From Oligosphaeraceae bacterium (lineage in GTDB: Bacteria > Verrucomicrobiota > Lentisphaeria > Oligosphaerales > Oligosphaeraceae): DNA of 7,960 bases. Shown one piece after another: positions 1 through 7,214 of the stretch (within the stretch, counting starts at the first letter, position 1; each line of letters starts with the position of its first letter). The stretch covers positions 1-7,960 of the forward strand of contig JAAYYJ010000092.1 of assembly GCA_012515455.1 (NCBI GenBank). Reading direction: 5' to 3'. The position numbers and the translations under genes were made by a program. Under the pieces are notes generated by a model. It was not told the DNA's origin. It saw only the letters and a program-made list of their open reading frames with translations, and made no database searches.

Positions 1-1684
1 AGGAGTTGAACTGTTCCGGGGGCAGCACCAGGTTGTGCTCCAGCACTGCTGGTTCGCGTAATTCTACTGGCTTGCTGTCGGCCAGGTGGTAGTACAGGTT
101 CCCGGCCATGAGTTCCTGGCTGCCGGGGCTGATGCGCCAGGTGGCGCAGGCGATATTGTTGGCGAAGAAGAAGGGCATTTTGGCGCGGAAGCGCTGGAAC
201 AGGTAATTGACCGTGAAGGGCGTGGATGAGCCCCCGTACAGAGTGTTGTGGTAGATGTGGATTTTGCCGGCATCCACCGGGTTGGGAGGCTCAGCCTTGT
301 AGACGTACTTCCCCTCTACCAGATCAAAATTCTCTGCGTCAGCGAATTGGGGCAGGTGCGATTCGCAATGGACATAAATCTGCGAGCCGCCGCCGGGCTT
401 CTGGATCAGCAGATTGCAGTAGTGGTACTCGAGACGCTCGGCCCGGGAATGGCGCAGGTTGTGAATGCGCAGCGGGATGCCGCAATTCGCGTAGATGTTG
501 TGATGGAAACGCCCGGTGGTGCCATTGCCGGTGCACAGACCCACGCTCGACATCTCCCGGATCACATTGCCGGAACACTCCAGGCCGGGGGCGAAGGCAT
601 CAATGCCAATCAGACCCTGGAGGATGAAATTGTCCTTGATCACATTGTCGGGGGAGGTCACATACACCCCGATGTCATCCGAACTGGAGGTGCCGATGAT
701 ATACTTGAAAATAAGATACATCAGACCGCCGCGCATATCATCAGCCGCACGCAGCTTGAAGGTCTCGCTCTGGACAAAGCCGGACGTCAGGATGTTGTCG
801 CGGATCAGGTTGTGATGTGCGCCGTCACGCAGCCAGATACGCCGTCCGCCATGCATCAGCAGGCAGCGCTCGATGGTGTTCCGGGCGCAGTCCGGGCCGG
901 TCAATTCGATCTGGCAGCGGCTGCCGCGCAGGTGCAGGTCCCGGAAGATCAGGTGCTGCTGATTATTGACCACGAAGCCGTTTCCCGATACCACGGTGAT
1001 CTGGTGCTGCTCCGGCCGGGAAGCGTTGGCGAAGCGGATATAGAAAGTACCATCCTGCCAGCCCGAGAGCACATCCCCCAGGGCCGGCCAGAACAGCTCC
1101 TTGCGCTCCCCGAAATAGCGGTGCTTGACCAGGATTCCGGCGGGCAGGCGGAGCAGGTCGAGTCCCGGCAGGCGTTTGCATTCCGGCCCGAACTTGCTCC
1201 AGAGCATATCCTCGCTGATTTCCTCGGGCAGCTGTTCCCAGGCCGGCAGAGCCATGGTCTGGCGGTTGATGTAGCCCATCATCTTGCCGTCAATCATGAC
1301 CAGCTCGGGACGCTGGGGCAGGGCGGTCTTCCAGACCATGGGGGCGATTTCCGGGGCCTCCTGCCATTGGGTTAGGGTCTGTCCGTCGGGTTCGACGATG
1401 CTCTGGAATTCCTGTTTTTCGCCGCGGGAGCCTTGGAAGACAATCGGTGCTCCCTCCTGGCCCGAGCGGGTGAAGTTGATTTGTTCGCGGTACAGTCCGG
1501 GGCCGATGTGCACTGTATCGCCGGGGCCGGCGACTGCTGCTGCCCGGCTGATGCTGGCGAAGGGTGCGTCCTTGCTGCCGGCCGCCTCGTCGTTGCCGTT
1601 TCCCGAGACGTAAAAGTCGGCTCCTCCTGCGCTGGATATCAACCCCATCAGACTAAGCCCCAGGAGCGTAAAACCTTTCAGCAT
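1..1684 (-). CDS. Secreted right-handed beta-helix (pectate-lyase-like) protein, C-terminus beyond window
   Basis: The frame is open for 561 codons and leaves the window without a stop. Residues 1-22 form a signal peptide: a Lys at position 3, the hydrophobic stretch FTLLGLSLMGLISSA, and probable cleavage after GGA before DFYVSGNGND. Residues 23-80 match the DUF1565-like opening of many exported beta-helix proteins (FYVSGNGND, a KDAPFASISRA segment, GPGDTVHIGPGLYREQI). Residues 80-230 are a less repetitive insert with many Trp and Pro. From about 234 to 530 there are irregular turns rich in Asn and hydrophobic residues (HLIFRDLHLRG, NTIERCLLMHGG, NLIRDNILTSG, NVIKDNFILQG, HIYHNTLYGG, FFFANNIACA), the pattern of parallel beta-helix repeats. 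Such folds serve polysaccharide lyases, glycan hydrolases and adhesins. No catalytic residues could be assigned, so substrate and reaction are unknown. The ATG at 1684 follows GGAGG by five bases. An in-frame ATG at 1696 overlaps that motif and has none of its own. Fold and export are well supported; function is not. Confidence 0.88.
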   Translation of the reverse strand, partial: MLKGFTLLGLSLMGLISSAGGADFYVSGNGNDEAAGSKDAPFASISRAAAVAGPGDTVHIGPGLYREQINFTRSGQEGAPIVFQGSRGEKQEFQSIVEPDGQTLTQWQEAPEIAPMVWKTALPQRPELVMIDGKMMGYINRQTMALPAWEQLPEEISEDMLWSKFGPECKRLPGLDLLRLPAGILVKHRYFGERKELFWPALGDVLSGWQDGTFYIRFANASRPEQHQITVVSGNGFVVNNQQHLIFRDLHLRGSRCQIELTGPDCARNTIERCLLMHGGRRIWLRDGAHHNLIRDNILTSGFVQSETFKLRAADDMRGGLMYLIFKYIIGTSSSDDIGVYVTSPDNVIKDNFILQGLIGIDAFAPGLECSGNVIREMSSVGLCTGNGTTGRFHHNIYANCGIPLRIHNLRHSRAERLEYHYCNLLIQKPGGGSQIYVHCESHLPQFADAENFDLVEGKYVYKAEPPNPVDAGKIHIYHNTLYGGSSTPFTVNYLFQRFRAKMPFFFANNIACATWRISPGSQELMAGNLYYHLADSKPVELREPAVLEHNLVLPPEQFNS

Positions 1685-1687
1685 CTG

Positions 1688-1694
1688 ATCCTCC
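1688..1694 (-). promoter_or_regulatory. Shine-Dalgarno sequence of the beta-helix gene
   Basis: On the minus strand GGAGGAT precedes the ATG at 1684, with five bases between GGAGG and the start codon. This decides the start against the in-frame ATG at 1696. It is the only clear ribosome binding site in the window; the giant gene upstream has none. Confidence 0.8.
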
Positions 1695-1770
1695 ATTTGG
1701 TTGGGATGGTACAAGGATGGCATTGCCAGCGCTGACTACAATACAGCACCGCAAGCTCCGACTTGGGAAT

Positions 1771-1798
1771 AACGTATATCGGAGGGAGGATTTTGCAA
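1771..1798 (-). promoter_or_regulatory. Weak candidate sigma-70-like promoter for the beta-helix gene
   Basis: On the minus strand TTGCAA (1798-1793) resembles a -35 box at four of six positions. After 16 bases TACGTT (1776-1771) resembles a -10 box at only three of six; the overlapping TATACG matches four of six but leaves a 14-base spacer. This is the best pair found by eye between the genes, but both boxes are poor and the promoter consensus of the host is unknown. If real, transcription would begin near 1764 and leave out the repeated motifs at 1785-1817. Confidence 0.18.
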
Positions 1799-1817
1799 GC
1801 CTGGAGGATTTTTTTGC
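1785..1817 (-). repeat. Two direct copies of a GGAGGATTTT(TTT)GC motif, complementary to the downstream Shine-Dalgarno
   Basis: On the plus strand GGAGGATTTTGC occurs at 1785-1796, and the same motif with three extra T occurs at 1803-1817. The copies start 18 bases apart. Read on the coding (minus) strand they contain ATCCTCC twice, the exact complement of the GGAGGAT ribosome binding site at 1694-1688. The copy at 1802-1809 extends the match to eight bases. They could be operator half-sites on DNA or anti-Shine-Dalgarno elements in a leader RNA; nothing in the sequence decides between these. Confidence 0.45.
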
Positions 1818-1866
1818 GCCGGATATTTCGCGGTGCATCAGGAGAAAGCACGCACTGCCGCCGGGG

Positions 1867-4800
1867 TTATTTATTTCCGCCGGTGAGGGAATTTTCGTCG
1901 ACTTTCAGGCGCAGTTTCAGGTATGGCCCCAGCCCTTTGCGGTTGCCAGTCAGGTCACTGTCGAAAGCGTCGCAAGAATAGCCTGCCGTCAGCCAGAGGT
2001 TCTTAACCACCTTCACACCGCATTCTAGGAAGCCGCCATGAGATAACACGTTGGCCGTATGGGCATTGAGCAGACGGTACCCGATGCTGGTGTCGAAGCG
2101 TTCGCTGAGGTCATAGGAGAGCCGGGTGCTGATCAGGTCGGTGTAAGTTTGTTCACCGTAATCACTGACCAGTTTGCCGGCATACTTGGCCGCGAGCTGG
2201 AAACGGGGGCTGAATTGGTAAATCATTTCCAGGGACGCAATATAGCTGTCGCAGTCTTTGCCCACATTGTCGACGCCGTCGGTCTCATGCTTGTATTCGA
2301 ATTTCTGCAGCAGGTTCAGGCGGTCGTGGGCGATGGGGCGGTAGGAGAAGCCGGCCAGCAGCCGCGACACCGTGCGACTGCCCTCTTGGTCATATTCATC
2401 CCGGAAATAGCGCATCCGGCTGAGGAAAGAGAGTCCCGGACTCAGTTTGTGGGCCAGCCCCAGTTCCGCCAACTGGGTGGTCGAATCACTGGCGTTGCGA
2501 TATTCCAGCCGGGAGGTGATTTTCAAGGTATCGCTGGGCAGATATTCGGCGGCGGTGGCAGCTGCAAAAGCATCCGGGCGGTTGCGACGCTCCGCGCCAC
2601 GAGTGGTGGTCTGGTTTTCGAGGCTCAGATTGCCGGAGAGAGTGTCGGTCAGCCGGAATTTATTGCGCAAGCCGATGCTTTGCTGCATGGATTCACCGTC
2701 CATGCCGTCGGCCAGGCGATACTCCTGGAAGCCGACGGTATTTTGGGCGATGTCGGCTTCCAAGCCGAACAGGGTGTTCAGTTCGCTGCGTTCCGTGTAT
2801 TTGGCGCGTTCCTCCTTGATGAACACGCGCCCTTTGCCGGGTACGCGCACTTGCAGGCCGACCTGGCTGAGGCTGTTCTGATCATCCTGCAGTTCCTGCG
2901 TATGACTCAGGGTCAGAGAGAGGTTTTTCCAGAGTTGCGTTTCGCTGGCCAGAGTCACCGCCAGGGAGTCTTCGAGCGTCTCGTCATTGATATCGAACGA
3001 GGACCGCCCCAGGGATTGGAACGGGCGCAGGATGGTCACCGGAATAGGCTTGTCACTCGAATTCTCATGGCTGATCTGCAAGGAGATTTTACTCTTCTGG
3101 AACTGTTTTTCGAGTTTCATTTTGGCCAGGAACTGGGTGTTGTCGTAGAATCGGTCATGCGTATCGATGACCTGCCCGAACAGGCTGGTCTTCGAGTCGA
3201 ACTGGTATTCCAGGTCGAAAGCGCTTTCGCGGCGTCCGCGTTGGGCATCGGTGGCGGAGGGGTTCTGGAAGTCTTCGCCGATATCGCGGTGATAGGCGTG
3301 CAGTTTGAGGTTATCCAGCGGTTTACTTTCGAAATCGACCGCCCAGGCCTGATCGCTGGCCGCCTCGAGGGTCTGATTGCTGTCAAACAGGGAGTCACTC
3401 TGGGCAATTTCAGCTTTCAGAATGCTGTTGGCCGGCAGGCGCACGGTGAGGTCGGTGCCGAACAGGGTCTCATCGCTGATCGGGTTCTCCTCGACGATTC
3501 CGGTCAAGCCGAGATCGAGGTTTTTGCTCAGTTTAACGACTGCGCGGGTACCGTAGTTGAATTGTTTTTCGTCCTCCGATTCACATTCATAGGTGATCGA
3601 CAGGAAGATCGGATTGAGCTCTTCGTCATGGGTGGGCACTGGCGCCTTGAACAGGATTGTGCCATCCTCATAATCAATCTCATAATCCGTGCCCCGGGAT
3701 TTGTTTGCCCGGGACAGTATCTGCCCCGGTCGCAGGCGGTCGCGCACTTCCAGGACGACCCGTTCGCTGCCGTCGATGACCCGGTCATGGGTCAGGAAAT
3801 AGTACCCCGAGATGCCTCGTCCGGCGATGGTATCGACGACCTGGACCTGGTCGGAGTGAGCGATAAAGCTGCTGACTTTGAGGCGTTCGGTATTCAGATC
3901 GGCCTTGAGTCCGGTGAATGTCCGCGTGTATTGGCTCAGCATGGTGTCGTTGAAGTCGGTATGGAAATCACCATAGAGCAGACGGGACTTGCCGTGATCC
4001 AGACGCAAGTAGAGCTTGTCGCGCGATTGAGCCTCAAAGCCGCCCCGGCTTTCATCGCCATAAATCGGATACTTTTCCTCGGAATCCGGGTCGGTGGTAT
4101 TTTCCCGGAAGAAGTCCTCGCGTTCCGGCTGATGCGAATCATACGCCGCGGTCAGCAGCAGGTTTTCGCTGATTTTGCCCTTGGCGAAGAACGCCCCCCG
4201 GAAGCCCGCATAAGAGCCTTGCTGAGCCCAGTCATTGCTGCTGTGGGTCATGCCGGAGAAATCGTCTCCGCTGCCGCGTCCGAGGGTCAGTTCACCGACC
4301 CCCAGGAGCAGGAAATCGCGCAGATGCGGGGCGAAGAAGATTTCCCGTGTTTCGGTTATTTCATCGAAGGTGGCGCGAATGGTAGCCTGGCCGCTTTCGC
4401 GCGGGGCCCGGATGCGGAAGCAGGTCAGTCCATCGCGGTAGGGCAGCTGATGACCATCCCGGGCGGTATCGAGGTCCTCTTCGAGGATTTCGCCGGCGGA
4501 CAGTTCGAGGCTCAGTAGGCCGTCGTAACGGATGGGCAGCTTATCGCGGTCAAAGACCGCAATGCGTACTTTAAGTTCGGACTGGCCATCGGCGGTGATT
4601 TCCTGCTGTTCGGGGGTGATCAGAATCAGGGCCGGTGCACCGGCGCACAGAACAGTGATGGCTTGCTGCCCGCGCACATTACCGAAGTTATCACGCATTT
4701 CGACTGCGAGTTGATTCCGGTGCCCGGGCTTAAGCGGGACGCTGATGTATTCCTGCAGCGCAATCCGCTTGCCGGGGTGGGTGATGCTGCGGCCAATCTG

Positions 4801-7116
4801 GGCGGGTGGAATCACCTCACCATTCACCTTCAAGGCCAGTTGCACTCCCTCCGCGGCCTTCAGCATTACATTGATCTGATCTCCGGCGGCAATGCTGCCA
4901 TCAGCAGGGCTCAGAATCGCCAGCTCCGGCGTCATGTTCTCGAGGCGCTCCTCCCAGGTGAGTTCTGGCGGCGCCGGCGCCACCGCGGTTTTTGGGGCGG
5001 GTTTTGCGGTTTCAGCTTCTTTATTGGCTGGAGCTTCTTTGAGGGCGAAATTGGCCTTGTACAGCCCGCCGGGCTGATTGATATCGACGAACTGGGAGTT
5101 GCCGCTGCCCAGGAAGCGGTTCCCGCCGGGCAGTGTTTCGCGTTCACTGACATCGAGTCTGAGGACATGGGTTCCGGGGCTGACATCCGGCATAGAGTAT
5201 TTGCCGCTGGCATCCGTGGTGATCCAGCGTCCGTCTTCCATGTAAATGGTCATCTCCGGCACGCCCTCTTCGCCCTCATCCTGGATTTCGTTGCGGTTGC
5301 GGTCGAGGAAGACTTTGCCGATGATAGTCGACTGGCTGGTGAAGACTCCTTCAGTGATAATCAATTTATGGCGGGCGATCGAGGAACTGATCTTGCCGGT
5401 GCTGCCGGTGCCCCGGGCAAAGGCAGCATTGGTGACTTCCTGGCGGTGGACATTGCCGCCGACTTGCACCCGGTAGCGCAATTCGAGCTGAGCGCCGGCC
5501 TCCAGGTCGCCCAGCTGCCAGATCAGGGTCTGCTTCTGTTCCACTGCCGGGTCCGCTACTTTCCGGCCGTTCAGCCGGCTGGTCTTCTGCAGATAGAGCA
5601 GGCCCTCCGGGAGGTTGTCGACGACTTCCACGGCAGCGGCCGGGCCGCCGCTGTTACTGATCTTCAACAGATATTCGACCGTGTCGCCGATGCTGGCAGA
5701 AATCCGGCTGGCTTCCTTGGTGAGGCTCAGTTGGGCGGCTGCCGGGTCCAGGGGCAGATCGATGGACAGAGTGGCTGTGTCCACACTGAATTCCTCACCG
5801 TGGCTGCCCAGCTGGATGCTGCCCTGCGGGGCGGGATTTTTGCTGGCATAGGTATAGCCGCTCGAAGCAGTTTCCACCCAGAGGCGGTAGTTTCCTGCTG
5901 GCAGCACGGGCCATTCGTATTCGCCCTTGCCGTTGCTGGTCAGCGGATTCAGCTGGATGGCGCCGGGATGGGTCGCCGGATCAGGCAGTTCCGCTTTGTC
6001 ATCGGGCGCAGGCAGATGGCCAGACTCAGGAAAGGCGGCGCTACCCTTCAGCAGCCAGACTTTGACCTCAGTCAGACTCTTGCCGGTGACCGAATCATAG
6101 ACGCGCCCCTTCAGACCGCTGGTTTCCGCGCCAATCAGAGTTTGCACCGCATTGGACATAAGCAACGGCACGGATAAGGCGCGGATGCCGGCCTGATTGA
6201 CCAGGCTCTGCCCGACCGGGACTCCCTGGTCAACCGTGACCAGGAAGCGGAGCTCGCCGTTGCCGCCGGGCGGCAGGTCCGGTACCGCACAGAGCAGCTG
6301 TCCGGGGTTGGAGCTCACCGGCAGACTGGCCGAACCGGGGACGTAACTGGTTCCCGGCGGCAGCGTATCGCTCAGCTCGATGCCGGTGGCGGTCAACGAC
6401 CCGGTATTGCGATAGTGTAACGTATATTCTATCTGCCCGCCGGGGACTGCGGTTGCAGCGGGCTGGGCAGTTTTGTGCAATTCCAGAATGACGCCGGCGG
6501 TGACGGCGGTCGAGGTGCTGGCCTGTATGGCATCAGCCAGATTGTCGGCTCTCAGGGTGGCGGTATTGGGTATTACAGAGCCCGGGCCAATGGCAGCCGG
6601 GTCTCCAGGCGGATAATCTTCAGGTTTGTGCACCAGGGTGCTGACTGTGACCAGCCCGCTTTGGCCGGGGGCCAGATCACCCAGATTCCAGCGCACGCTG
6701 CCGCCGGCGCGGGTGGCAATGAAAGTGCCATTGCCGGAGGCTGCCTGGAAGGTGACAAAATCGGAAAGTTGATCGGTTAGCACGGTGTTAATCGCCGGGA
6801 CATCGCCGGCATTGCGATATTCAATGGTATAGAGCAGTTCTTGACCCAGGTAGACCGGGCTCGAATGCTCCAGCCGGGTGATCTGCAGAATGGGGGCCCC
6901 GGAGAGGAAAACCGAGGCACTGGCAGTGACTCTGCCCGCAATCGCGCCGGTTTCATTGCTGTAGGTGACGACTACCGTATTTTTAATTTCCTGGCCGGGG
7001 AGCGCTGGAGCCGCAGACAGCGGCAGAATCTGCCAGCACAAAAGGAGAGCGCTCAGCCAGACAACAGTCTGGCTGAAGAGCCCCTTCCTTTTGCGTGAAC
7101 AGATTCTGTCGTTCAT
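1867..7116 (-). CDS. Giant envelope protein: DUF11/Ig-like modules plus very large C-terminal outer-membrane beta-barrel
   Basis: This is an intact 1749-residue protein. The signal peptide is residues 1-36 or 1-38 (RKRKG, hydrophobic core, LPLSAAPA). DUF11-like modules lie at about 75-205, 208-328 and 460-585, each with the NxGxxxAxxxxxxDxLP-type hallmark (for example YRNTGSLTATGIELSDTLPPG). A carboxypeptidase-regulatory-like domain fills 333-458 (LKGRVYDSVTGKSL to LPAGNYRLWVE). An SdrD-B-like domain spans 596-692 with a calcium-type loop, DRNRNEIQDEGEEG, at 605-618. A Pro/Ala/Lys linker covers 693-718, then Ig-like domains at 728-825 and 828-928, the second Big_1-like. From about 976 to 1740 alternating-polarity strands join by short turns, as in outer-membrane barrels. 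Residues 1099-1180 (GSERVVLEVRDRLRPG, DYEIDYEDGTILF) resemble a domain recurring in SprA-type and other large barrel proteins. No TonB box, plug or POTRA domain was seen. The ATG at 7116 is the only possible start: an in-frame TAA lies 33 bases upstream with no ATG, GTG or TTG between. No Shine-Dalgarno is present. Role inferred: surface anchoring or export. Architecture is sure, function unknown. Confidence 0.93.
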   Translation of the reverse strand: MNDRICSRKRKGLFSQTVVWLSALLLCWQILPLSAAPALPGQEIKNTVVVTYSNETGAIAGRVTASASVFLSGAPILQITRLEHSSPVYLGQELLYTIEYRNAGDVPAINTVLTDQLSDFVTFQAASGNGTFIATRAGGSVRWNLGDLAPGQSGLVTVSTLVHKPEDYPPGDPAAIGPGSVIPNTATLRADNLADAIQASTSTAVTAGVILELHKTAQPAATAVPGGQIEYTLHYRNTGSLTATGIELSDTLPPGTSYVPGSASLPVSSNPGQLLCAVPDLPPGGNGELRFLVTVDQGVPVGQSLVNQAGIRALSVPLLMSNAVQTLIGAETSGLKGRVYDSVTGKSLTEVKVWLLKGSAAFPESGHLPAPDDKAELPDPATHPGAIQLNPLTSNGKGEYEWPVLPAGNYRLWVETASSGYTYASKNPAPQGSIQLGSHGEEFSVDTATLSIDLPLDPAAAQLSLTKEASRISASIGDTVEYLLKISNSGGPAAAVEVVDNLPEGLLYLQKTSRLNGRKVADPAVEQKQTLIWQLGDLEAGAQLELRYRVQVGGNVHRQEVTNAAFARGTGSTGKISSSIARHKLIITEGVFTSQSTIIGKVFLDRNRNEIQDEGEEGVPEMTIYMEDGRWITTDASGKYSMPDVSPGTHVLRLDVSERETLPGGNRFLGSGNSQFVDINQPGGLYKANFALKEAPANKEAETAKPAPKTAVAPAPPELTWEERLENMTPELAILSPADGSIAAGDQINVMLKAAEGVQLALKVNGEVIPPAQIGRSITHPGKRIALQEYISVPLKPGHRNQLAVEMRDNFGNVRGQQAITVLCAGAPALILITPEQQEITADGQSELKVRIAVFDRDKLPIRYDGLLSLELSAGEILEEDLDTARDGHQLPYRDGLTCFRIRAPRESGQATIRATFDEITETREIFFAPHLRDFLLLGVGELTLGRGSGDDFSGMTHSSNDWAQQGSYAGFRGAFFAKGKISENLLLTAAYDSHQPEREDFFRENTTDPDSEEKYPIYGDESRGGFEAQSRDKLYLRLDHGKSRLLYGDFHTDFNDTMLSQYTRTFTGLKADLNTERLKVSSFIAHSDQVQVVDTIAGRGISGYYFLTHDRVIDGSERVVLEVRDRLRPGQILSRANKSRGTDYEIDYEDGTILFKAPVPTHDEELNPIFLSITYECESEDEKQFNYGTRAVVKLSKNLDLGLTGIVEENPISDETLFGTDLTVRLPANSILKAEIAQSDSLFDSNQTLEAASDQAWAVDFESKPLDNLKLHAYHRDIGEDFQNPSATDAQRGRRESAFDLEYQFDSKTSLFGQVIDTHDRFYDNTQFLAKMKLEKQFQKSKISLQISHENSSDKPIPVTILRPFQSLGRSSFDINDETLEDSLAVTLASETQLWKNLSLTLSHTQELQDDQNSLSQVGLQVRVPGKGRVFIKEERAKYTERSELNTLFGLEADIAQNTVGFQEYRLADGMDGESMQQSIGLRNKFRLTDTLSGNLSLENQTTTRGAERRNRPDAFAAATAAEYLPSDTLKITSRLEYRNASDSTTQLAELGLAHKLSPGLSFLSRMRYFRDEYDQEGSRTVSRLLAGFSYRPIAHDRLNLLQKFEYKHETDGVDNVGKDCDSYIASLEMIYQFSPRFQLAAKYAGKLVSDYGEQTYTDLISTRLSYDLSERFDTSIGYRLLNAHTANVLSHGGFLECGVKVVKNLWLTAGYSCDAFDSDLTGNRKGLGPYLKLRLKVDENSLTGGNK
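3577..3822 (-). other. Domain inside the barrel region resembling a SprA-type conserved segment
   Basis: Residues 1099-1180 of the giant protein do not read as a simple beta-hairpin. The order is a GISGYYFL start, GSERVVLEVRDR, a DYEIDYEDGTILF core, then NPIFLSITYE. I recognise this order from large outer-membrane proteins, including SprA-like ones, where such segments fold as soluble domains attached to the barrel. The resemblance comes from memory of the motif, not from a search. The preceding GDFHTDFNDTMLSQYTRTF segment (from residue 1049) probably belongs to the same conserved core. Confidence 0.5.
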
Positions 7117-7126
7117 TGTTTTAAAC

Positions 7127-7144
7127 CACGGATAACACGGAAAA
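7127..7144. repeat. Degenerate 9-bp tandem repeat before the giant gene
   Basis: CACGGATAA (7127-7135) is followed directly by CACGGAAAA (7136-7144), seven of nine bases identical. The unit sits 11 bases upstream of the ATG on the minus strand, where a ribosome binding site would normally lie. It may be a dispersed intergenic repeat fragment or a protein-binding site. Confidence 0.5.
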
Positions 7145-7168
7145 TTTTAAAAGGGTTGATGTGGCGAA

Positions 7169-7200
7169 CCGTGTTGCCGGGTGGTTGCCCGGCAGCACGG
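7169..7200 (-). terminator. Strong stem-loop after the DUF11 repeat-protein gene; terminator-like but without a U-tract
   Basis: On the minus strand CCGTGCTGCCGGG and CCCGGCAACACGG pair over 13 positions with one C-A mismatch and a six-base CAACCA loop. The stem begins 14 bases after the TGA at 7217-7215. No T-run follows it immediately; the first T4 lies about 15 bases downstream in CCCTTTTAAAATTTTCC. It could be a partial or Rho-independent-like terminator, an RNA stabiliser at the 3' end of the upstream message, or a processing site that sets different expression of the two genes. Confidence 0.5.
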
Positions 7201-7214
7201 ACGCTGAAACTTTA

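Larger units (their letters stand above)
1685..1866 (-). other. Intergenic spacer between the giant barrel gene and the beta-helix gene
   Basis: These 182 bases hold no convincing ORF on either strand. They contain two direct copies of a GGAGGATTTT-type motif (described separately), the Shine-Dalgarno sequence of the downstream gene and a run of seven T on the plus strand at 1809-1815. No convincing intrinsic terminator follows the giant gene's TAA at 1867-1869. The length leaves room for a separate promoter, so the beta-helix gene may be transcribed independently of the giant gene, by read-through, or both. Confidence 0.6.
7117..7214 (-). other. Intergenic leader of the giant gene
   Basis: These 98 bases separate the repeat-protein stop from the giant gene's ATG. 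They contain a strong stem-loop, an AAAATTTTAAAA tract at 7141-7152 and a 9-bp tandem repeat close to the start codon. No good promoter pair is visible, and the bases just before the ATG (minus strand TGGTTTAAAACA) lack a purine-rich ribosome binding site. The short distance favours co-transcription of the two genes, with the stem-loop lying between them. Confidence 0.6.

Noticed and set aside
248..1375. A plus-strand open frame of 375 codons
   Set aside because: It is antisense to the beta-helix gene, whose signal peptide, Shine-Dalgarno and repeat pattern are clear. The plus-strand product resembles nothing I recognise.
1685..1696. Alternative in-frame ATG at 1696 for the beta-helix gene
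   Set aside because: It overlaps the GGAGG motif, lacks its own ribosome binding site and would put MEDQ, with two acidic residues, in front of the signal peptide.
1801..1817. Run of seven T on the plus strand as an intrinsic terminator
   Set aside because: No G+C-rich inverted repeat precedes it, and no plus-strand gene ends there.
1867..4191. Classical autotransporter or TonB-dependent receptor assignment for the barrel
   Set aside because: The barrel region is far too long for an autotransporter, and neither a plug domain nor a TonB box is seen at the N-terminus.
2059..4518. A plus-strand open frame of 819 codons
   Set aside because: It lies wholly within the giant gene. Its translation has no recognisable domain and reads as the antisense of barrel strands. 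The minus-strand product has a signal peptide and clear modules, so this is a by-product of G+C-rich codon choice.
4663..6177. A plus-strand open frame of 504 codons
   Set aside because: It is antisense to the DUF11, SdrD-B-like and Ig-like modules, with no family resemblance and no ribosome binding site that I could find.
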